Positions 57,031-64,000 of a DNA stretch of 64,000 bases are shown here, piece by piece (the stretch's first letter is position 1; every line of letters starts with the position of its first letter). A model generated the notes under the pieces. It searched no databases, was not told where the DNA came from, and saw nothing but the letters and a program-made list of their open reading frames with translations. This DNA is from Arachidicoccus rhizosphaerae (GTDB taxonomy: Bacteria > Bacteroidota > Bacteroidia > Chitinophagales > Chitinophagaceae): assembly GCF_900107765.1 (NCBI RefSeq), contig NZ_FNQY01000002.1, forward strand, positions 186,001 through 250,000, given 5' to 3'. The translations under genes and the position numbers were made by a program.

Positions 57031-57948
57031 ATGAAAAAATTGCTGGCATTAATACTAGTGGTCATTGTTTGTCAATCGCTTAAAGCGCAAAGCAGTGATC
57101 AGTCTTTATTGAAGATGCAGGACGGTACCGGTCTTTTTGTCAAGCAGTCGGGCAACGGCCCGCTCTGTATATTTGTCCACGGAGGTCCGGGCGCGTGGAG
57201 TAAGTCTTTTGAAAATTTAAAAGGTTCCCTGCTTGAAAAGGAGCTGTCCATGGTTTACTATGATCAAAGAGGGTGCGGACGTTCTCAAAACGCCGCCGCG
57301 GATGATTATAGCCTGGAAAAAATGATCAGTGATATTGAACAGATCCGCACGCACTACGGCGTGGATAAAATATATCTGATGGCTCATTCCTTCGGGGGAA
57401 TACTGGCCGTTAATTATGCAGCCCGGTATCCGGAGCATCTGGCAGGCATAATCCTGGCTAATGTGACTTTACATCTTTCTTATTCTCTACAAAATCAATT
57501 GACCTATATTAACGGGTTGCTGGGGACGACATTTAAACCGGAGAATAATTCAGACAGCGCGCTTTTCTCTACTTTTCTAAGGGCCAAACAGGCCCTTGGA
57601 GAAAAAGGATTGAATTATAAAATGCTTTCAGATAACAAAGCGCATGTAGAGGAGGTGGACAAAATTGACCAAAGCAATCCCAGCAGTTATGGGTTTGCGA
57701 AAGTTGTATTTAACATGCCTGTCTACTGGAAAAACTATATTCCTTTATCAGAAAAAATCCGGGTGCCGGTGCTGGTGATTACCGGCAATAAAGATCATTC
57801 CATTGGCGAAAATCACTACCGGTCTTTCAGGTTCCCGCAAATGACTCTGAAAAAAATTGACGGCGGCCATTTGTTGTATTATGATAATAACGCTGAATTT
57901 ATCCGTACCGTTTTTGATTTTGTGCATCAACAGCCAGCAGAACAGTAA
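57031..57948 (+). CDS. exported alpha/beta hydrolase (prolyl iminopeptidase-like)
   Basis: A 305-residue protein with a signal peptide (KKLLALILVVIVCQSLKAQ). The oxyanion-hole motif HGGPG is at 50-54, DQRGCGRS at 78-85, the nucleophile Ser120 in MAHSFGG, an acid Asp in TGNKDHS and the catalytic His in DGGHLLYYD. HGGPG plus DQRGCGRS is typical of the prolyl iminopeptidase subfamily of alpha/beta hydrolases. Peptidase or esterase activity in the periplasm is likely, but the substrate is not known. Confidence 0.9.
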   Translation: MKKLLALILVVIVCQSLKAQSSDQSLLKMQDGTGLFVKQSGNGPLCIFVHGGPGAWSKSFENLKGSLLEKELSMVYYDQRGCGRSQNAAADDYSLEKMISDIEQIRTHYGVDKIYLMAHSFGGILAVNYAARYPEHLAGIILANVTLHLSYSLQNQLTYINGLLGTTFKPENNSDSALFSTFLRAKQALGEKGLNYKMLSDNKAHVEEVDKIDQSNPSSYGFAKVVFNMPVYWKNYIPLSEKIRVPVLVITGNKDHSIGENHYRSFRFPQMTLKKIDGGHLLYYDNNAEFIRTVFDFVHQQPAEQ

Positions 57949-57984
57949 ATCAGGGGAGCAGCGGGAGCGAAAGCGGCCTTCAGG

Positions 57985-59952
57985 CTATTTTAATACGATA
58001 GCCGCCAGCGCGGGCAGATGTACTTTTAAACGGTAATGCTTGGATTTTTTATCCAGTGGCTCCATCATAATATCGGTATTGAATACATCTCCCGTACCCC
58101 AGTAAGCCTCTTTATTGGAATTGAAAATTTCTGACCATTTCGTTTTCCCGTATAACTCCAGTTCCCAATTCCAATGTACCTGGGGGCGCATATTTAAAAT
58201 AATGACCAGGTCGTCCTTGGATTTTAGTCCTTTTCTTTTAAATACGATAACAGCTTGGTCTTCATGATGCAGATTGACCCACTCAAATCCTGCCGGTTCA
58301 AATTGCTTCTCAAATAATGCAGCCTCCATGCGGTACAGCATATTTAAATCAGCAATGCATTTTTTCATGCCCTGATGGCTGGGCCACATCAGTAATGACC
58401 AGGGCAGTTCGCTTTTATAATCCCATTCTTTGGTGGAAGCTATTTCGTTGCCCATAAACAATAATTTAGCCCCCGGATGACAGAACATGTAAGTATATAA
58501 TAAACGCAGATTGGCAAATTTTTGCCAATCGTCTCCCGGCATCTTATAGATCATCGGGCTTTTGCCATGCACTACTTCGTCATGGCTTAATGGTAACATA
58601 AAGTTCTCATTATAGTAATAGGCCATGGAGAAGGTGAATTCATTTTGATGATAAGGACGATGCACCGGTTCCCTTTGAAAATATTTAATCGTATCATGCA
58701 TCCAGCCCATCATCCATTTCATGCCGAATCCCATGCCGCCCTGGTAGGTTGGCCGGCTGATGCCGGGCCAGTCGGTGGACTCCTCGGCAATAACCTGAAT
58801 GGAAGGGAAGTCTCGGTAAAGGGTCTCGTTCAGTAATTTGATAAATGAGATGGCTTCCGTATTGCCGTTTCCGCCAAATTCGTTGGGCTCCCACTGTCCT
58901 TCCTCTCTACTGTAATCTAAACGCAGGATGGAACTTACCGCGTCCACCCGGATACCATCCGCATGATAGATGCCGCACCAGTAGTGGGCGCTGGACAGTA
59001 AAAAGCTTCTGACTTCACCTCTTGAATAATTAAAAATATAGGAGTTCCAGTCGGGGTGATAGCCTTTTCTGGTATCTGCATATTCATAGACATGCGATCC
59101 GTCAAAGCGGTAAAGGCCATGAGCATCTCTTGGAAAATGAGAGGGCACCCAGTCCAGTATCACGCCGATTTGTTCATTATGGAACGCATCTATTAATTTC
59201 ATAAAGTCCTCTGGTGTGCCAAAGCGGCTGGTGGGGGCAAAATACCCCACCCCCTGATAGCCCCAGCTTCCGTCATAAGGAAATTCCATAACGGGCATCA
59301 GTTCTACATGGGTAAAGCCCATTTCCTTGACATAAGGCACGAGTAAATCAATCATATTCAGATAACTGTTATAGCTATCTTCATTTTGAGGATCGGGACG
59401 CATCCAGCTCCCCAGATGTACTTCATAAACGGAGAACGGTGCATTGAGCTGGTTGACTTTTTTTCTTTTACGCATCCATTCTTTATCTGTCCAGGGGTAT
59501 TCAGGCTGATAGGTAATCGTGGCTGTCAGGGGACGTTTTTCCCAATAACAGGCGTAAGGATCCCCCTTATCCAAAACTTCAGATTCAGGCGTGATAATCC
59601 TGTATTTATAAAGCTCACCCATGCCGACACCCGGAATAAAACCTTCCCAAATGCCTGAACTATCCTGTCTTACAATCAGTGGGTGACTGTCGGTGTCCCA
59701 AGCGTTAAAATCGCCAACAACGGCTACGCTGGCGGCATTAGGCGCCCAGACCGCAAAATAACTACCTCTGGAGCCCATGACCTCGATTTGGTGATTGCCC
59801 AGTAATTCATGCATGCCACAATGTATGCCCTGCTGGAACATGGTGATATCTTCATCCGTAAATAAAGAATAATTCCAGACGGGTTTACTGCTGTCCACAA
59901 AATAACGCTGTTCATATTTTGTTTTAGAAGGAGTGGGCATGGGTTTTCTCAA
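57985..59952 (-). CDS. glgB: 1,4-alpha-glucan branching enzyme
   Basis: A 655-residue GH13 enzyme introducing alpha-1,6 branches into glycogen. The N-terminal CBM48 domain (~40-130, FAVWAPNAASVAVVGDFNAW) precedes the catalytic barrel with GVILDWVPSHFP, the nucleophile Asp337 (GIRVDAVSSILRLDY), the acid/base Glu390 (VIAEESTDWP) and PLSHDEVVHGKSPM. A C-terminal beta domain ends the protein. No other glycogen genes (glgA, glgC, glgP, glgX) are in the window. Confidence 0.96.
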   Translation of the reverse strand: MRKPMPTPSKTKYEQRYFVDSSKPVWNYSLFTDEDITMFQQGIHCGMHELLGNHQIEVMGSRGSYFAVWAPNAASVAVVGDFNAWDTDSHPLIVRQDSSGIWEGFIPGVGMGELYKYRIITPESEVLDKGDPYACYWEKRPLTATITYQPEYPWTDKEWMRKRKKVNQLNAPFSVYEVHLGSWMRPDPQNEDSYNSYLNMIDLLVPYVKEMGFTHVELMPVMEFPYDGSWGYQGVGYFAPTSRFGTPEDFMKLIDAFHNEQIGVILDWVPSHFPRDAHGLYRFDGSHVYEYADTRKGYHPDWNSYIFNYSRGEVRSFLLSSAHYWCGIYHADGIRVDAVSSILRLDYSREEGQWEPNEFGGNGNTEAISFIKLLNETLYRDFPSIQVIAEESTDWPGISRPTYQGGMGFGMKWMMGWMHDTIKYFQREPVHRPYHQNEFTFSMAYYYNENFMLPLSHDEVVHGKSPMIYKMPGDDWQKFANLRLLYTYMFCHPGAKLLFMGNEIASTKEWDYKSELPWSLLMWPSHQGMKKCIADLNMLYRMEAALFEKQFEPAGFEWVNLHHEDQAVIVFKRKGLKSKDDLVIILNMRPQVHWNWELELYGKTKWSEIFNSNKEAYWGTGDVFNTDIMMEPLDKKSKHYRLKVHLPALAAIVLK

Positions 59953-60087
59953 TTTTTAAGCAATATACAACATTCCAAAGGAATAAAATTGTTGCAATTA
60001 AGCAGATAAAGTTTTATTTTCACTGGCAGAAATAGCAGCAATGGGATTAATAAATAATTTTTTTCCTGCAATATTTTGGTGAAAACT

Positions 60088-60768
60088 ATGTCAGCATTCA
60101 GACCCATAATGAAAACCTTGCGCATACTGGTGGCAGCACTCCTGATAGTAGGGGGGCACGAGGCTGCAGTGGCGCAAAAAACAGTCGGCGATTTGACCTT
60201 AAATTATGAGCTGGCCGCCGGAAATAATCAGCACCTTGATTCTAATATAATTACTTCTGCCTCTAAAACCTTATTGATCAGGGGAGGCATGTCAAAATCA
60301 ACCATGGTTTTTAATGGTTTTTCTCAGTCCATCATCTATAATCAAAATGGCGAAAAGGCCTATGTGCTCTATCATTTAAACGATCAGGATTATATGTCTG
60401 TACTCTCTCAGACTCAGTGGGAGAATCAATATCGTAAGTATAAGGATATGAAGGTGCAGCTTAATGCCAAGGATACCAAGACGATCTTGGGCTATAGGTG
60501 TATTAAGGCGGTTGCCAGCCTTAAAGACGGTACACAAATCAATATGTATTATACACCGGAACTTAAGACAACTGTCGGTGATAATCCATATGAGTTTAAG
60601 CAGATTCCAGGCCTTATCTTAGAATATGAAGCCCAGGTCATGCATAAGTATAAAATTACTTTTACGGCCACTAAAATTGATTTTGGACCCGTTCCTGCTG
60701 CGGCATTCATTATTCCCAAAGAAGGATACAGGTTATTGGATCCCAATATGTTGAAGCAAAACGACTAA
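60088..60768 (+). CDS. GLPGLI family exported protein
   Basis: A 226-residue protein with a signal peptide (RILVAALLIVGGHEAAVAQ). The ATG at 60088 is preferred to a TTG at 60076; Met at 60109 is also possible. The C-terminal half carries the family's named motif in the form QIPGLILEYE, after TKTILGYRCIKAVA and YYTPEL segments that match GLPGLI proteins. The family is widespread in Bacteroidota, often in several copies per genome and next to TonB-dependent receptors. Its function is unknown; no receptor gene is adjacent here. Confidence 0.85.
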   Translation: MSAFRPIMKTLRILVAALLIVGGHEAAVAQKTVGDLTLNYELAAGNNQHLDSNIITSASKTLLIRGGMSKSTMVFNGFSQSIIYNQNGEKAYVLYHLNDQDYMSVLSQTQWENQYRKYKDMKVQLNAKDTKTILGYRCIKAVASLKDGTQINMYYTPELKTTVGDNPYEFKQIPGLILEYEAQVMHKYKITFTATKIDFGPVPAAAFIIPKEGYRLLDPNMLKQND

Positions 60769-61013
60769 TCCCTGTCTTTTATAGAATTGCCCGTTATTTT
60801 TTCACGGAAGCCTAACTATTGCGGAGTCGTTCCTCTACTATTTAATTGTTATCCAATTTTATCTGAATTGTTATTTAGTGTTCCAATTTTCAGACTAAAA
60901 AACAAAAATAGCTACATTCACAGCACTGCTTAGCCGGGTTTTAGGGGCATGGCAGCAGCCTGGTGCATTTTCAATGATGCCCATGCCAGGTGTTTATTAT
61001 CAAAATCAAATGC

Positions 61014-63329
61014 ATGAAAACAAGACTTTTGAAAACAAGGCGCTGGATGGGCGCCCTCGTGGTAGCAGCCGGATTTATCCATACCACGGTGAATGGACAG
61101 TTTGTAACGCATCTGCAGGATCCGGTGGATTATGTGAATCCACTGATGGGAACCGACTCTAAATTTGAATTATCTAATGGGAATACTTATCCTTCCATCG
61201 GTTTGCCCTGGGGAATGAATATGTGGACACCCCAAACCGGTGAAATGGGCAGTGGATGGCAATATACGTACGGGGCAGATAAAATAAGAGGCTTTAAACA
61301 AACGCACCAGCCATCTCCCTGGATGAATGATTATGGACAGTTTTCCATTATGCCAACCACAGGGGGGATTAAAGTAGATCAGAATAAACGGGCCAGCTGG
61401 TTCTCTCATAAAGCAGAGATCGTAAAACCCTATTATTATAAGGTCTTTTTAGCGGATGCCAATGTTACGACTGAATTGACGCCGACAGAAAGGTCGGCGC
61501 AGTTTCAGATTACTTATCCAAATGAGGATAGTGCTGCCCTTGTCATCGACGCGTTTGATCGCGGCTCCTATATAAAAGTGCTGCCCGAACAACAAAAAAT
61601 TGTCGGTTATACTTCCAGGTATTCCAGGGGTAAACTTAAAAACTTTAAAAATTATTTTGTTATATACCTGGACAAGCCCTTTAGTTACAGTCAGATTTAT
61701 GACGATACCACTTTGACAGATAAAAAGGAGCTGCAGGCAAACCATGTTCTGGCTGTCATAGGCTTTAGTACTAAACAAGGAGAGAAGGTACATGCGAGAG
61801 TCGCCTCCTCATTTATAAGTGAGGCGCAGGCCGAGCTCAATCTGAAAAGAGAACAAGGAACCAAAAGTTTTGATCAATTGGCCGCTGAAGGCCGGAAGAT
61901 CTGGAATGAAAAATTAGGCCGTATCAAAGCAGAAGGCGGTTCTGTGGATCAGACCCGGACATTTTATTCCTGCCTGTACCGGATGATGTTTTTCCCGTGT
62001 AAACTCTATGAAATAGATGCCCAGGGTAAACCCGTTCACTGGAGCCCTTATAACGGAGAAGTGAAGCCGGGATATATGTTTGCAGGCACCGGATTCTGGG
62101 ATACTTTCAGAGCTTTATATCCGTTTTTAAGCCTGGTATTCCCAGACATTAATAAGGAAATGCAACAAGGCTTGATCAATGATTATAAAGAAGGAGGATG
62201 GTTACCTGAATGGTCCAGCCCTGGTTATTCCAATATTATGCTTGGGCAGAATTCAGCTTCTGTTGTAGCCGGTGCTTACCTGAAAGGTATTCGCGGATAT
62301 GATATCAATACATTATATGAGGCGATTGTTCACGGTGCACATAGTAAGGGACCAGAGGCTTCAGGACGCAGCGGCTTTGAGGATTATGATCAATACGGTT
62401 ATATCCCGAGTGATAGCAAAACAGGTAACAGCGTTGCCCGCACGCTTGAATATGCCTACGATGACTATGCGATATATGCCTTAGGCAAGGCGCTGGGAAA
62501 ACCAAAGTCTGAGACAGATCTTTACCGTAAAAGAGCCCTGAATTATAAAAATGTTTTTGATCCTTCCACCAATTTTATGCGTGGGAAGAATGCAGACGGT
62601 TCTTTTGTCGCGGATTTTGATCCCTATAGCTGGAGCCGGGATTTTATTGAGGGCAATAGCTGGCATTATACCTGGTCCGTATTTCAGGATATACAGGGAT
62701 TGATGGATCTGATGGGCGGGAAAAAATATTTTATCCAAAAGCTGGATTCTGTTTTCTCAGCTCCGCCGCTCTTTGCAGCACCCGGCCATAAGGCCAGAGG
62801 TATGATTCATGAAATGCGGGAAATGCAGGTGATGAATATGGGGCAGTATGCGCATGGGAATCAGCCCATCCAGCATATGATTTACCTATATAGTTATGCC
62901 GGCGCACCGTGGAAGGCGCAGTATTGGGTAAGAGAAGCCATCAATAGACTATATAAGGCGACCCCGGATGGATATTGCGGAGATGAGGATAACGGCCAGA
63001 CCTCTGCCTGGTATGTATTTTCCGCCATGGGATTTTATCCGGTCTGCCCGGCATCTGCTGAGTATATCCTGGGTGCCCCTTTGTTTAAAAAGATGACCGT
63101 ACAACTGGAAAACGGGAAGTCTTTTTCCATCAATGCGCCGCAAAATAGTAGAGACAACCGGTATATTGAAAGCATGACGGTGAACGGCAAGCCGTATACA
63201 AAAAATTATATCAGTCATCAGGACCTGCTAAACGGTGCTCAGATACAGGTAAAAATGGGCAGTCAGCCTAATGAGCAAAGAGGGATAGCGCCTGCAGACA
63301 GACCCTTCTCACTTTCTTTAACTAAGTAA
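61014..63329 (+). CDS. GH92 family alpha-mannosidase-like glycoside hydrolase
   Basis: A 771-residue secreted enzyme. The ATG at 61014 is preferred to a GTG at 60990, since it gives a standard signal peptide (RRWMGALVVAAGFIHTTVNGQ). The GH92 fold begins with DYVNPLMGTD and continues through YPSIGLPWGMNMWTP and AGTGFWDTFRALYP, with the catalytic acidic region near GYCGDEDNGQTSAWYVFSAMGFYPVCP. GH92 enzymes are calcium-dependent exo-alpha-mannosidases acting on N-glycan mannose. No SusC/SusD pair or regulator is adjacent, so it is not in an obvious polysaccharide-utilisation locus. Confidence 0.93.
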   Translation: MKTRLLKTRRWMGALVVAAGFIHTTVNGQFVTHLQDPVDYVNPLMGTDSKFELSNGNTYPSIGLPWGMNMWTPQTGEMGSGWQYTYGADKIRGFKQTHQPSPWMNDYGQFSIMPTTGGIKVDQNKRASWFSHKAEIVKPYYYKVFLADANVTTELTPTERSAQFQITYPNEDSAALVIDAFDRGSYIKVLPEQQKIVGYTSRYSRGKLKNFKNYFVIYLDKPFSYSQIYDDTTLTDKKELQANHVLAVIGFSTKQGEKVHARVASSFISEAQAELNLKREQGTKSFDQLAAEGRKIWNEKLGRIKAEGGSVDQTRTFYSCLYRMMFFPCKLYEIDAQGKPVHWSPYNGEVKPGYMFAGTGFWDTFRALYPFLSLVFPDINKEMQQGLINDYKEGGWLPEWSSPGYSNIMLGQNSASVVAGAYLKGIRGYDINTLYEAIVHGAHSKGPEASGRSGFEDYDQYGYIPSDSKTGNSVARTLEYAYDDYAIYALGKALGKPKSETDLYRKRALNYKNVFDPSTNFMRGKNADGSFVADFDPYSWSRDFIEGNSWHYTWSVFQDIQGLMDLMGGKKYFIQKLDSVFSAPPLFAAPGHKARGMIHEMREMQVMNMGQYAHGNQPIQHMIYLYSYAGAPWKAQYWVREAINRLYKATPDGYCGDEDNGQTSAWYVFSAMGFYPVCPASAEYILGAPLFKKMTVQLENGKSFSINAPQNSRDNRYIESMTVNGKPYTKNYISHQDLLNGAQIQVKMGSQPNEQRGIAPADRPFSLSLTK

Positions 63330-63501
63330 TCCAGCGTAGCGGTCTTTTAGAAACGTCGCCATGGAGTAAAACGGGGCAGCTTTATCCGGATATTGGAGGC
63401 TGCCCTGTTTGTCTTTAGCCCTTCAATGGCTACAACCAGTTTGCCGTCAAAATGGTGGTCAAAAGCACTGAGCGCTTCCGGTAAGAAAATAAAACCGCAG
63501 C
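63330..63501. other. intergenic region with terminator-like hairpin
   Basis: Between the convergent GH92 and CPBP genes. ACGGGGCAGC (from 63371) pairs with GCTGCCCTGT (to ~63408) across a 17-20 base loop, followed by TTTGTCTTT. This is a probable terminator for the GH92 gene. Confidence 0.55.
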
Positions 63502-64000
63502 TCAGATGGAGCCTATTAATAAATGGAATAGTAAAGGCAGGGTGTTGGTAATGCAATGCAATAACAAACCAAAGAAAAAGCCGTATTTGATCCGGACATA
63601 ACCAAATCCAAAACCCATAATCAGCTGAGGTAAAACAAAAACAGGATAAAAATAGATCAGGTTATAATGGATGGGGGCGAAATTGAAAATGTGCCCCAGT
63701 CCAAAAATAATGGCTGCCAGATAGTAAAAAATCTTCCTTTTTTTTTAAACTGACCGACAAGGCAGGGGTTGTTGATTTTCTGGTGGAAACCATGAAGATA
63801 AGGGCCAACAGCGCCAATATCCCTTCATAAATATACTTAAACGCAGAAAGATGGATGCCCGTGATTCTGAAAAGAATCAGCGTTAAAATGAGGCCAGCTG
63901 CCATGATTAGGTGACTTACTTTATAGTCCTGCCAAAGTCTGAATATGCATTCTTCTAAAAATGGAACAAGAAACGGAAATAAAAGGAATTTTTGGATAGG
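63502..64000 (-). pseudogene. CPBP family intramembrane metalloprotease, frameshifted, 5' part outside window
   Basis: On the minus strand the frame open from the right edge encodes PFLEECIFRLW (~63955-63938), the EExxxR motif of CPBP (Abi/CAAX-protease-like) proteins, then two hydrophobic segments. At a run of nine A bases (minus strand; T-run 63738-63746) this frame goes off into 26 unrelated residues and stops near 63662. Reading on in the other frame gives 78 codons with FGLGH (FxxxH motif) and HCITN (HxxxN motif), ending TGA at 63502-63504. The three family motifs are thus split between two frames. Removing one A would join them. It may be a pseudogene, a sequencing error, or expressed through slippage. 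The N-terminus lies beyond the window. Confidence 0.8.

Overview
The window is chromosomal DNA of a Bacteroidota bacterium, most likely family Chitinophagaceae (inferred from gene content). The signs are a type IX secretion C-terminal sorting domain, a TonB-dependent receptor with surface lipoproteins, a Porin_10-type porin, a GLPGLI protein, a DUF5606 protein, ECF sigma factors paired with membrane proteins, a GH92 glycosidase, and promoters of the form TTTG-N19/20-TAnnTTTG instead of E. coli-type -35/-10 boxes. No insertion sequence, prophage, CRISPR array or rRNA was seen. One tRNA, the initiator tRNA-fMet, is present. Nearly all the DNA is coding.

Layout: (1) 1-495, the end of a T9SS cargo protein. 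(2) 1039-6778, a vitamin B12 uptake locus: cobalamin riboswitch, BtuB-like receptor, and three surface lipoproteins, two of them BtuG-like propellers. (3) 6934-14807, housekeeping and metabolic genes: alcohol dehydrogenase, M3 peptidase, DUF5606 protein with a histone-like tail, ligA, an NAD(P)-binding protein, an AI-2E-family permease. (4) 15190-21998, enolase, a large outer-membrane protein with a metallopeptidase domain, and an ECF sigma factor followed by an anti-sigma/trypsin-like protease fusion, divergent from a small lipoprotein. (5) 22518-32974, an aromatic amino-acid gene cluster: Phe/Tyr-rich leader peptide with attenuator, pheA, aminotransferase, tyrA, a DEAD-box helicase, DAHP synthase-chorismate mutase, aroB, aroA, a HAD phosphatase, aroC. 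(6) 33077-43875, M13 peptidase, polyprenyl synthase, amino-acid permease, murB, porin, NDH-2, and a second ECF sigma factor with a small membrane partner. (7) 43992-56159, NlpC/P60 hydrolase, tRNA-fMet, era, der, an LTA-synthase-like protein, PAP2 phosphatase, rlmH, rhomboid protease, hisF, hisIE, thioredoxin-like protein, aspS. (8) 56243-64000, cyclophilin, alpha/beta hydrolase, glgB, GLPGLI protein, GH92 glycosidase, and a CPBP-family protease split by a frameshift in a nine-base homopolymer at the window edge.

The most notable signal is the aromatic cluster's leader. A textbook Bacteroidota promoter is followed by a 20-codon ORF with eight Phe and two Tyr codons. Behind it lie an antiterminator stem that begins at the stop codon and a mutually exclusive intrinsic terminator just before pheA. 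This is the geometry of ribosome-mediated phenylalanine attenuation. Other points of note are the sigma factor/anti-sigma-protease pair with inverted promoter-like octamers, the B12 locus with two propeller lipoproteins, and the CPBP frameshift. All functional calls come from reading motifs and domain architecture by eye; no database search was run.
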